From Haplomitrium mnioides (lineage: Eukaryota; Marchantiophyta; Haplomitriopsida; Calobryales), in NCBI GenBank assembly GCA_049999725.1, contig JBNGIS010002435.1:1-22512 (forward strand): DNA of 22,512 nucleotides. Direction: 5' to 3'. Both the position numbers and the translations under genes were made by a program. The notes beneath the pieces were generated by a model. That model did not search any database and was not told where the DNA came from. It was given only the letters and a program-made list of their open reading frames with translations. Shown here piece after piece: positions 10,488 through 19,713 of the stretch. Each line of letters begins with the position of its first letter. Position 1 is the stretch's first letter.

Positions 10488-10873
10488 GAGTCCATGCTTG
10501 CATGAAATGTCTAGTCATCGCGTCTAGAGAATCATAGATCTATGCTTGTAGGGAGTTTGGAATCTAAGCGCACTTTTACGAAAGAGTCCAAAAGCGCTTG
10601 GGCATCATAATCCATGCGCACATGGACTCTGAAGTCCATGCACAAAATGGACTCTATAATGCATGCACCCACTAACCTAGAAGTCTATGCAAGCATAGAC
10701 TCTAGAGTCTAAGCGTGCTTGCACTCTATAGTCCATACACCGACGGAGTGAGGAGTCCTATGCATTTCGATACCAGAGTCCAAAAGCACAAGGACTTCAT
10801 AGCCCATGCATGCATGGACTTTGGAGTCCACACACGTATGGACTCCCAAGTCCATGCTTGCATGGACTCCAAA
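10488..10873. repeat. 24-bp palindromic minisatellite, array 2
   Basis: Same family as the array at 8326-8815 but more regular. Cores start at about 10490, 10538, 10561, 10585, 10609, 10634, 10658, 10683, 10707, 10731, 10755, 10778, 10802, 10826 and 10850, a near-perfect 24-bp period for about 16 units. The best units read GTCCATGCTTGCATGGACT (10850). It lies wholly inside the candidate intron 10366-10927. Confidence 0.9.
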
Positions 10874-10927
10874 TATCTTTCTAGATTGGACTACTAGTAA
10901 ACAAAAAAATGAGTTAAGAGTTTTTAC

Positions 10928-11279
10928 CTTTCCATTCTTGTAAGCTTCTTGCAAGTTGATGGTAAGCTAGTCGTAAGGCTTCGTTTTGTTGAAGAAAAAA
11001 AATTTTGAGATGCCTTGTAAAACCAATCCTATCCTCAAATTTCATAAGAAGCCTAATGTGATCTTTATGCCCCTCAAGAACCATTCAGATTTGGACCAAA
11101 AAACTCAAATTGAAATTTTTGTTGTCATCTTCAAGAAGGTGATGATCAATATCCCTTATTGTTGCACAACAAATTAGCCATTCATTGGTTTGATCAATAG
11201 GTTTAAGTGTTTTCAATATGTTGACATGCCAATAAAGCCTCAGTTGTGCCAATTTTGGAGCAGTGCTCTAAGATGCCAT
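10928..11279 (-). pseudogene. putative exon 1 of the unknown gene
   Basis: It starts at ATG 11279-11277 and reads about 117 codons to the candidate donor. It has only two stops, a TAG at codon 4 and a TGA near the middle, each one transition from a sense codon. The product would be Leu-, His- and Lys-rich with amphipathic stretches, including a clear HHLLEDDNKNFNLSFLVQ segment and an ALRLAYHQLARSLQEWK end. No family is recognised and no signal peptide is seen. Confidence 0.4.
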
Positions 11280-11712
11280 TTTCTCTACTACGAAAATTTG
11301 TGAAAAAATGACTTTGAAAATGAAGAATAAAAGGTATGCAATAACTAGAGGGCAAAAATAGGAAAAAACATAGAAAATTGAAAAATTATCCACGAAAAGA
11401 AAACGTGATCTCGTAATTGAACTTGCGACAATAGAAAGAAAATTTCCATTGTCGTTTCTTTTATACCCAAATATCAAAAAACACATTTTATTGCCAAAAA
11501 ATGATTTGTAGAGCTCTTCATATGTAGGTTCACCCGGTGGAAAAAAAGTTAGTATATAAAGCATTGATCTTTTTCATCTTTCCAATTTCTTTTTTTTGTT
11601 GATAAAAGTTTCACTATTTTGTCGTTTTGTGGATTATTTTTTCAAAAAAACCATATTTTAGGTATACCAGCATCTATCAAGAATATTTGCTTAAATCATT
11701 GCTTAAGCTTTT

Positions 11713-11980
11713 TGTTGCACTATGTCTAGTAAGATAATTAGACTAATCTATGATTAGGTCTTAACCTATGATTAGTGTATATAACTAGGATTATGATTAG
11801 TACTAATCCTACATGATGAGCACATATAACTTGATGACCTATGAGCATTGTACACGCACACATATTCATATATTCATGCATTCATATATTGAGAGAGAAG
11901 GGAGAAGTGAAGAAAAGATTTGCTTACATCTTGTATCTTGGTTCATGTATTGATGATTGAATGATCCTTCTACTTCAACA
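11713..11980 (+). repeat. copia B 5' LTR
   Basis: It starts TGTTGCACTATG and ends CTACTTCAACA, directly before a primer-binding-like site. A TATA-like TATATAA lies at 11778-11784. A perfect 14-bp palindrome (GATTAGTACTAATC) lies at 11795-11808, within repeated CTATGATTAG motifs. The start was set by its match to the LTR start at 6406. TG at 11723 is an alternative. The 3' LTR is not in the window. Confidence 0.65.
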
Positions 11981-12000
11981 CTTTATCAGTACAAGACTAG
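11981..12000 (+). promoter_or_regulatory. primer-binding-like site of copia B
   Basis: CTTTATCAGTACAAGACTAG follows the CAACA end of the LTR. It matches the copia A site (CATTATCAGCACGAACGAC) at most positions, including the TTATCAG core. Confidence 0.6.
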
Positions 12001-12809
12001 CTCATAAATTGTTTTTTACACCCACCTTCATCATTCTTCCATACTTCAACACACAAAATTTTATCTTTCCATCTATCTAGAAATCTATGATTTCTTCCCC
12101 CTATATTTCAATCTATTCAGCTATTATGCTTTCTTCCTCTATTGATTTTATATAATATTATATTGTACTCTATTCTACATTTAATAAGCAACAGCAAACA
12201 GAGTGAAGATTGTTCTCAGATTTGCAGTTCCAGCAATGGATCAATTCAAATTTTCAAGATTCTAAGTTGGAATTGAAGCAACATTGTATTCACAACTTGA
12301 TTGTGAACACCTCCATATGAAAATTCCTCAAGATTTATATGCACATGTCTATTTCATCAATCTGAAGGCGAGCTTGGTTTCATCAGGCTGATTCGATTCA
12401 ATAGGCATGAGAGTTCTTCATTGAATCTAGGCAAAATGTATATCGATTGAAGCGGGATCAGCGAAATTCATTCGAAGAAGACGAATCGGATTGACTGTTT
12501 CTGTTGGTGAAGAGTTAAAGATGAATGGACACACATCCTGAAGCAGATCAAAGAATTTTACTCGTGGAAGGATTGTTAAATTGGCAAGGAAGATTTTGCG
12601 AATCAATTCAAATATAGAAGAGGATTAATTGCTCGAAGAGATTTATCAAATTTGAAGAAGAACTTGTCAAATCTCACAGATTTCAGTGAGTTGTGGAAGA
12701 AGGTTTTGTCAAAGCATTCTTTGAAGGTTGAAATGGCAATATGTAATCGTTTTGGCACTAATTGAAGCTCTGAAGTGAAAAGTTTAACATGAAACTACTG
12801 GAATTTTTG

Positions 12810-13234
12810 GAAAGTTTGAAAACTAAAGCATTGAATCATCAATATATCGACGTTATGGTGAAAGGTTGACGTCGAAACACCTCGGTGTATTTTGAAAGTT
12901 TGAAAAGCTAGACACTTTGAATATGTAAGGAAATGGTGTAATATCACCATTTCAACAAGTTCTTCTGGCTATTCTGAAAATTCAAAAGAATCTCTTCGGT
13001 GAAAGTTGAAAGTTTGAAAGGACTTTCATCTGGAGGTATTGGCAATAAATCCCTATTTTGGAATTGATTTTCAAAGTATATTGAAAGTTTGAAAATGACT
13101 TACAGTAAAAGCTGAAAGTTTGAAAGGAAAATGGCCAAGTCAACGATGAAACTATGACAAAACAATGTTTCAATAAAACTTTAAAATATTAAAAGTTTGA
13201 ATATCCTTCTTCAGTATTCTCTGAAAGTTTGAAA
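12810..13234 (+). repeat. recurrent GAAAGTTTGAAA motif
   Basis: The 12-mer occurs exactly at 12810, 12894, 13008, 13083, 13114 and 13223, and with two changes at 13190. Intervals of 31-114 bp are irregular, so it is a decayed or interspersed array, not a clean satellite. Segments between copies share AATGGCAAT/AATAGCAAT-like stretches. Confidence 0.8.
12930..12953. other. hairpin, 9-bp arms
   Basis: GAAATGGTG and CACCATTTC are perfect inverted repeats around a 6-base loop. Confidence 0.8.
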
Positions 13235-13252
13235 GAAGGAGGAAACATATGG

Positions 13253-13280
13253 TTGAAATAGCAATAAATTGCTATTTCAA
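13253..13280. other. hairpin, 12-bp perfect arms
   Basis: TTGAAATAGCAA and TTGCTATTTCAA are exact inverted repeats around a TAAA loop, just after the last GAAAGTTTGAAA copy. No T-run follows and the setting is a retrotransposon leader, so I do not call it a terminator. Confidence 0.85.
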
Positions 13281-14865
13281 AAATTTGTGAAAAAAAAGAA
13301 GAAAATTATAAAACTTTTTTAAGCTCGGAGGAGAAGTTGCTCTTTTTTTATTCGGCCAATCCTTGAACAACACGTGGCATTTCTATCTATGGGTTAGGTT
13401 TAACCCCACTCCCAAATGCAGGGGGTGAGGGAACCTTAGTCGAAGAAGACTAAAGGTACCATCTATTTATACTTCAACAGCGCTTCATCAATTCACTTAT
13501 GGAACAAAGTGAAGGTCTCATGTGAAGTGACGACAACTTTGGATACCATAGCTATTATCCAAAGCATAGGACTACATCCCAAAGCTACTAAGTTCCTCGG
13601 ACCTATGGGATGTGTGCCAAGCCTACACTAAGTTTACTCCGAAGCATAGAAATGCTCCCAAACTAGATTTGATTACCGAATCTAATTTCCTTCAGCTCAA
13701 CAACAACATTTCTTCCATTGATTCGTGTGCGAGCATCAAGCATTCATTTTCAGATCTGAAACTCTAGATTTGACCACATGCTTGAGGCGATTCTATCAAA
13801 AGTGATTTCACTTCATATGGTTCACAAACAAGCCTAATAAGAGAGCTACCCTCTTTCCATTTACATAATTCTTGGCATAACAACTCTGTTATGATTTTGT
13901 ATTGCAGTTTCACTATATACAGAGTTCAATTCTCATTCTTTAAAACAAAATAGTTGAAGAATCATTAAGATCTACACAATCCCTATACTGTGCATGCATT
14001 CACAACTACTCTATTGATGTTTTGACTAGCCATTCTGATTCCAATTCAGCCGGTTTGATCACATTGGAAGCTGACATATCTTTCCAATAGGTCTCAAACA
14101 TTGTTCTACCTATTGGAGTAACAGTTGGACATAGCTTGATATCACATCACCTCATTTCCTATTTTGACAGCTCAATACTCTTTTTTTCATTTAATAGTAA
14201 TCTGCACATTAGAAAATCCAATAGAATTTAATGCGCACAATTCTTCAAGGATCTCTGAATCCAATATTGTGTTATTAGCATAACTCAACTATAAGTGTAA
14301 AAATACTGGCTATAGCTATACCTACAGCATAGATTTTGTTTCTACATAGTACAATTTTCTATAATATCTGTAAGAGGAAACTCACTAGTTGTCTCAAGAA
14401 TTTGTTGAGATTCTAAGAAGGCCTAAGAGCCACAACTAGTCCATATGGTTCCCTCCTTAATACATGGTATCTTCAAAGATTTTTTTCAACATTTATCAAC
14501 AACAATATATATCTTCAAGACTTGATTCAGGAATTTACAGGACAAGGTTGCACATTCAAGAAATCTACATCAACTTCTATAGACTATATCTAGAAGCTGA
14601 GACTACACCAACCTCTGAAACAATATGGATGTATTCTCAAGGCCTATTGCTGACATCAACATCTATTTTTTGAAAGTTTTGAAGTCAACTTCTTGCCAAC
14701 AACAAGAAGAACAAGGAACATACTTTCCATGTAACTAATGTTATTGAAATCTATTTTATTTGTTGTTTATAGAACTGAAAAGAATTTAACATTTGGTTTT
14801 CTGCATTTTGATAAATCTGTTATTTATCTTCAAACCTTTAAAACTCTTTCTGCATTCTAAATCAT

Positions 14866-15324
14866 GGAAAAATAAATTTTAAACAGTTGACTATAGAAGG
14901 AGACAATTATCTCTCCTAGTTACTAGATGCAACAACCCACCTAGTATCCAAAGGATTGGAGACCACCATCTTTACAGATGAGGTTATTGCCTTACAACAA
15001 AAAGCCCAAGCTCTGGTTTTCTTAAGGCATCACCTTTCATACTCTCTGAAAATTCAATATCTAAATGAGAGTAACCCTAAGATTCTCTAGGATAATCTGA
15101 AAGAAAGATTTGACCATACTAAAACTATTCATCTATCTAAAACAAGACATGATTGGGTTAATTTAAGAGTTCAAGATTTTCCATCTATCTCTAAGTATAA
15201 CATAGAGCTATTCAAAAAAACATCCCAATTAACTTTGCATGGACACCTTATTTCCCAAAAGGAATAGATTAAAAAGATTTTGTCCACATTCCATACAACA
15301 AACATGATTCTGTCTACTCAGTAC
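14866..15324 (+). pseudogene. gag: copia B Gag, N-terminal part
   Basis: The plus-strand frame from about 14866 aligns with copia A Gag: IEGDNYLS near 14893, LRHHLSYSLKIQYLNESNPK near 15030-15080 and LKERFDH near 15100. A possible ATG (14864) is out of frame, so the start is damaged. TAG codons stand where copia A has Trp (LS*LLDA at 14914-14916 and IL*DNLKERF at 15088-15090), and a further TAG lies at 15265-15267. The frame is cut after a Gln-Tyr pair by the Gypsy A insertion and resumes at 19711. Confidence 0.85.
15321..15324. repeat. target-site duplication, left copy (Gypsy A)
   Basis: GTAC directly before the TG that opens the left LTR. The matching copy is at 19710-19713. Confidence 0.75.
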
Positions 15325-16477
15325 TGCGAAGCTAGAGGCTTCGCCGATTTCTCCTCATGTGACTTTGATGTTGAGTGCACATTGAATATGAGAGGTGGGT
15401 TGAAGTGTAGTTTCAATCATCAATACACAACAAAATCTACAAAGGAAGAATACTCAATAAAAAAATATTGTGGAAATCCTCACTCTTTACTCCAAATGCT
15501 CTCACACAAAACACTTTTGCTCTCACCCTTCTAACTCTCAACACATTCCTCACTCTATGAAAGACTACTCCTCAAGTGCTTACCCTCCAATGAGTCTTCA
15601 AAGTAGCTCCTCCAAGAGCTCCTCCAAGCGCTTCTCCAAAGGTCTCTCACAACTCTCAAATCTAAAATCTTCAAATGAAAACCCAAGTCTCTTTCTCTCT
15701 TCCCCTCCTTATATACTAGTCTAGATAATTACTAGGAGTAAAACTAAATATTCTATCACCCTAGGTAAAGAATCTAAGGTGATTATCTCTCTAATTATTA
15801 AATCCTAAAAGTACTCCTCAAGTATCTCCACCTTTTGTTTTCTTCTTCAAGAAGAAGCTTCTCATTTGGAGCTTCTCTTGTCCAAGAATCTCACCAATTG
15901 ATTCAATAATTTTCAACCTTGTATTTTTCCCTAAAAACAATTCCTAAGATGATACTTCGAGATTCCCTCAAAGAATAAGTCAAAGAACAATTGACTTTTC
16001 TTGACTTTTCTCCTCTTTAGTCTATTCTAGAAGAATCTCTATAAAGTCATTAATACTAAGTCAATTTGCTTGTACTATACCTTGTTGGAAAGATCATCAA
16101 GTAAGCTTTCTTTCTATATAATAATATTTTTATTTTCTAATTTGTAAATACTCTCGGTTTTGACTTTTCTGCAGCTCACTTTTGTAACTTTGACTGGTTA
16201 TAACTTCCAGTTTGCAAAAGCTTTTTCATTTCTGTAAATTTCTACTTATTACCTAAGAAATATTATATCCCTTTATAAAATATCAGCTTCTAAACATTTC
16301 TAATAAGAACAAAATTTACTCTGTACTCAATTCTATACATATTGAAGAAAACCGATCAAATGTAAGTTTCTCCTAATAACTTCTAATTCTTCTCCATACT
16401 TCATCAAAATTCATCCCATTCTATAACAGGAGCTTAAGAACATTCAAATATTCACAAAACCATCCCATGCTTTCACA
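15325..16477 (-). repeat. Gypsy A 3' LTR (full length)
   Basis: On the minus strand it begins TGTGAAAGCATGGG (ending at 16477) and ends CTAGCTTCGCA (15325), about 1.15 kb. The stretch 16146-16477 is repeated at 19380-19709. By eye about 40-45 of ~330 bases differ (roughly 13%), so the insertion is old. Open stretches on the plus strand here are chance. Confidence 0.85.
15707..15715 (-). promoter_or_regulatory. TATA box in the Gypsy A LTR
   Basis: TATATAAGG on the minus strand, about 760 bp into the LTR, followed by a G/A-rich stretch. This fits a U3/R promoter. No transcription evidence is available. Confidence 0.5.
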
Positions 16478-16497
16478 TTTTATCTATCTATAAAGTT

Positions 16498-17949
16498 TCA
16501 CTCTGCCTTCAAAGTGAGTTCTTCCTTGTGAGCATAAAATGGCTTCATCTTGTCATAGTTCACCCGATCATAATGGATTCTTGTTAGCTCAAACAAGTCA
16601 TAAGTGTAATTAGAATACACTTTTTGCACAAAAAAAGGTCCAAAGTAACTTGGTAAGAACTTCTTTTGTTTTCGCTTATATTGAATGGAGTCGAATAACA
16701 TCACCCAATCTCTTTGTTGAAACACCATAGGTTTTCTCTTCCAAAATCTCTTGTCATAACTCCTCTTTTTCTGGTCTTGGGCCTTGTGAATATTGACCTC
16801 AACCATCACACGTGCTTCTTCGAGCTCCATCAATTGGTGACTATGAGTTCGGGTAGCCATCTCCATATTTTCTTCTTCATGCATTTGCACACTTGTAGTT
16901 CTAAACGTAGGAAGATCAAACTCAATAAGCAAGATTGATTCCAAACCATAAGTGAGGCAAAAAGGTGTATACCCTATTGAAGCTTTTCTTGTTTTGCGAT
17001 ACTCCCAAAGAACTGCATGGAGCCTCTGATCCAATGTATGTTTAGCTCCCTCTAAATCCGCATCTTTTGCCAACATATGACAAAGTGTAAAATTGGTCCG
17101 CTCTGCCAATCCATTTGCATTTGGCTTATAAGATGTAGTCATTCATTGCTTGATGGAGAAATGCTCCAGCATTGCTCAAAAGGCAACACTTACAAACAAT
17201 GAGCCTCTATTGGTCACAATCTCCAATGGGCAGCCAAACCTTGTGATGACTCGCTCGTATAGAAATCTCCCCACTTTCTCTTCTATAGCTTTCTTAAGAG
17301 GACGAGCCTCTACCCATTTGCTTAAGTAATCCATTGCCACCACCACATACAAATTCCCTTGAGGAGTTGGAGTCAATGGACCAACAATATCAACTCCCTA
17401 TTTTTCAAAAGGACCCAAAGGCGCAACTGGTTGCAAAGGAGAAGGATAAGTTGACTTCTTTGCAAATGCTTAACACACATCGCATGTCTTGCAAAACTCC
17501 AAACAATCTTTGAACATACCTCGGCAATGGTACCCTCCATCCAAAGTTTTATATGTTGTCATTGTCCCCGCAAAGTGCCCACCACACACTCCATCATGAA
17601 ACTCATTCATCAATTGTTGGCTTTGCTTCTTGCTTACTCCCCTTCGAAGAAGACTGTCGGAGCCTTGATGAAACAAATTATTTTCAACCAAAGAACAAGG
17701 TTGACACTTACGAGCAAAGGCAGCCTTGTTGCGTTGCTTCATTCCCTCTCGATATCTTCCTTCCAACAAATAGTCATAGATATCACCGTACTCTTCATGT
17801 AGAACAATCATGTTGAAGATGCTCTCATCCGGAAACTCCTCCTCAACCGCTTTGTGATCAGTCTCATGATATGCTCGTGACAACATATCGACATTCAATT
17901 GCTTCCTTCCTGGTCGATCTTCAATATTGTAATCAAATTCAGCCAACAA
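16498..17949 (-). pseudogene. Gypsy A integrase (with the RNase H end)
   Basis: In one frame: the end of RNase H and its tether (LNVDMLSRAYHE), the zinc domain (FHDGVCGGHFA ... CKTCDVC, about 17470-17600), the core, and a C-terminal domain with a GPF motif (SYFGPFFVQKVYSNYTYDLF) near 16590-16650. The core shows Asp in GVDIVGPL, then VTNRGS where the second catalytic Asp is replaced by Asn (codon 17209-17211), then Glu in NGLAERTN. In-frame stops: TAA 17470-17472, TAG 17398-17400, TGA 17176-17178 and TGA 17143-17145. No chromodomain follows GPF. The frame ends 20 bp before the 3' LTR. Confidence 0.93.
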
Positions 17950-18331
17950 ATGCCTCTACCTAGCAATTTTTCCCTCAACATTAGGCTTATTGAAAATATA
18001 TTTCAAAGCCTTGTGATCTATTACAATCGTAAATTGCCCACCCAACAAATAATGACGAAACTTTTTAATGCCAAAAATCATACCCAAACCTTTTCTTTTG
18101 GTTATCGAATAGTTCTTCTCTATCGCTACTATTTGTTGACTTACAAAAGCTATTGGATGATCCCTCCTCGTCCTTTTGACTTAAGGTGCATCCAAGAGCC
18201 ACATTTGAAGCATCTGTAAATAAGAGAAAAGGCTTACTCTAGTTGGGTTTAACCAATACCGGCGCAGTTGTCACAGCTTCTTTCAAACACTCAAATGATG
18301 CCTAGGCACTTTCATCATTAAATATCAATGA
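17950..18331 (-). pseudogene. Gypsy A RNase H
   Basis: RNase H removes the RNA strand during cDNA synthesis. FTDASNVALGCTLSQ, with the first catalytic Asp, lies near 18190-18235. After a frameshift near 18170 the next frame shows YSITKRKGLGM, where Lys stands at the usual catalytic Glu position, and FTIVIDHKALKYIF with a later catalytic Asp. Stops are TAG 18302-18304, TAG 18239-18241 and TAG 17956-17958. The last falls where relatives have Trp (AR*RHLL). Stops and frameshift make it inactive. Confidence 0.88.
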
Positions 18332-19379
18332 TTACTTCACTGTTTTCTTCAAGTAGTGGTTCAATGCCATTGCTTTTGCCAAGAAATCCAAAATAAAACG
18401 ACGATAGTAGCCTACCATTCCTAAGAAAGATCGCAACTTCGTCCAATTGATTGGAAAAAGAAAGGCTTGAATTTTGAGTACCTTTTCCGGGTCCATACCC
18501 ACCTCATCTTTTGAAATGATGTGCCATAGAAACACTCCTTGTCGATAGCCAAATATGCATTTTTTCGGATTTAAAGACGCTTTTGCCAAATCCAAGCGTT
18601 GAAGAATTTTCTCCAAGTGGTTAAAATGATCCTTCTTACTCCCATATACACAAACATTGTCGATGAAGTCCCTCACAAACTTCCCCAAGAAAGGCTCAAA
18701 GATTTTGTTCATAAATCTTTGAAAGGTTGCAGGTGCATTGCATAATCCAAAAGGCATGACTTGAAAAGCAAAAGTACCCCAAGGACTAGTGAATTTTGTC
18801 AATCGTTGATGTTCCAATGCAATTGGAATTTGATTGTACCCACTATATCCATCTCCAAAGGAATACCACTCATGTCGAGCAACTTCTTCAAGAATCTCAT
18901 CAATGAATGGAAGTGGATAATAATCTTTCTTCATAACCACATTAAACTTCTTGTAGTCCACAAACACTCGAAGCTTACCATTTTTCTTTTTACCCACTAC
19001 GATGGGAGAACCCCATTCTGAATTGTCGGCCTTGTAGATGAACCCCGCCTCCTTCATTTTATCGATGTCCTCTTTGACAAACTCCCCAATTGAAGTATTC
19101 ATCCACCTTTGCTTTTGTTGAACCGCTTTGGCTGAACTTTCCAAGTCAATTCGATGTTCTTCAAGTGTCACCCTCTTTAAATCTTCATATCCAAAAGTAA
19201 AAACATGGATGTACGTACAAAAAAGTTCTTCAAACTTCCCTCTTTCTTCACTCGCAACTTCCTCTCCGTAGCATAGTGTTGCGATACGTCGTTCCACTTC
19301 TTCTGTCGCCAATGTATGTTTTTGAACTTGAGCTTCTTTTTCGATTGCCCTTGGTATTATCTCAATAGCACACATTCGT
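18332..19379 (-). pseudogene. Gypsy A reverse transcriptase
   Basis: An open frame of about 350 codons with the Gypsy motifs in order: SPIVVGKKKNGKLRVFVDY, then DGYSGYNQI with the first catalytic Asp, then FQVMPFGLCNAPATFQRFMN. The active-site motif reads FIDN (Asp 18659-18661, Asn 18656-18658) where functional enzymes have two Asp. Thumb and connection follow (LNPKKCIFGYRQGVFL, LRSFLGMVGYYRRFI), then TAA at 18332-18334. The first ~10 codons of the open frame above 19380 are LTR sequence fused by the deletion, so they are not native. Upstream gag and protease are gone. Confidence 0.93.
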
Positions 19380-19709
19380 GAATACTCTCTTTTGACTTTT
19401 TCGCAGCTCACTTTTGTAACTTTGACTGATTATAACTTCTGGTTTATAAGAGCTTTTTCACTTCTGTAAATTTCTACTAATTACTTAAGCAATATTATAT
19501 CTCTCTTTAAAATATCAGCTTCTAAAAATTTCTAATAAGAACAAATTTTACTTTGTACTCAATTCTACATATATTGAAGAAAACCAATCAAATGTTGGTT
19601 TCTCCTGTTAAATACTAAGTCTTCTTCATACTTCATCAAAATGCATCCTATTCTATAATAGGGGTTTAAGCACATTCAAATCTTCACAAAACCATCCCAT
19701 GCCTTCACA
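19380..19709 (-). repeat. Gypsy A 5' LTR, truncated
   Basis: It matches 16146-16477 of the full LTR. About 820 bp of the LTR's downstream part is missing. The break falls at AATACTCTC, which is present in both copies, and the sequence passes directly into pol. Confidence 0.85.
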
Positions 19710-19713
19710 GTAC
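19710..19713. repeat. target-site duplication, right copy (Gypsy A)
   Basis: GTAC directly after the CA that closes the element, matching 15321-15324. Up to six bases (CAGTAC) could be counted as shared, because the element end and target overlap by chance. Confidence 0.75.

Larger units (their letters stand above)
6917..11279 (-). pseudogene. possible degenerate multi-exon gene, function unknown
   Basis: Several minus-strand segments look coding and are separated by non-coding stretches with splice-like edges. Best candidates are 10928-11279, 9907-10365, 8003-8257 and 6917-7162. The junction from AAAG|GTAAAA (exon end 10928) to GTTAG|AC (exon start 10365) is in phase. A GTAAGTAT donor at 8908-8901 and a T-rich acceptor ending CTAG at 8258 bracket a second candidate intron. 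Many in-frame stops in the segments could come from CAG, CAA, CGA or TGG by one transition. Between 8909 and 9640 two frames compete and I could not choose. I recognise no domain. It may be a dead host gene, an unclassified mobile element's coding region, or chance in AT-rich DNA. Confidence 0.35.
12001..14863 (+). other. copia B leader between LTR and gag
   Basis: This 2.9 kb stretch has no convincing coding frame. It holds the scattered GAAAGTTTGAAA motifs (12810-13234), two strong hairpins (12930-12953 and 13253-13280), and further inverted repeats such as ACATCCCA/TGGGATGT around 13573-13613. It corresponds in position to the long leader of copia A but shares no obvious sequence with it. 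An insertion inside it cannot be excluded. Confidence 0.55.
15325..19709 (-). mobile_element. Ty3/Gypsy element A nested in copia B
   Basis: The element runs from TGCGAAG (15325) to CTTCACA (19709), which are near-inverted repeats, and is flanked by GTAC on both sides. Joining the flanks restores the copia B reading frame. It reads on the minus strand: truncated 5' LTR, reverse transcriptase, RNase H, integrase, full 3' LTR. That is Gypsy order, with integrase last. Most of the 5' LTR, the primer site, gag and protease are missing, lost at a single junction near 19380. The coding region has many stops and one frameshift, and two catalytic Asp residues have become Asn. Confidence 0.93.

Noticed and set aside
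8326-10873. CRISPR-like repeat arrays
   Set aside because: Units follow one another with a 24-bp period and no unique spacers, in a plant-like context with no cas genes.
13253-13280. Terminator or small-RNA hairpin
   Set aside because: There is no T-run and no promoter, and similar hairpin segments recur nearby, so a repeat-module explanation is simpler.
14464-14673. Plus-strand open frame of 69 codons and a TGGTATC motif at 14466
   Set aside because: It does not match any copia Gag start, lies in the leader, and the primer-site resemblance is only seven bases.
15280-15724. Two 84-codon plus-strand open frames
   Set aside because: They cross or lie inside the Gypsy A LTR and show no protein family. 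The first begins in copia B gag and runs into the LTR.
16714-19021. Plus-strand open frames opposite Gypsy A pol
   Set aside because: They are antisense to clear reverse transcriptase and integrase motifs and carry no domain.
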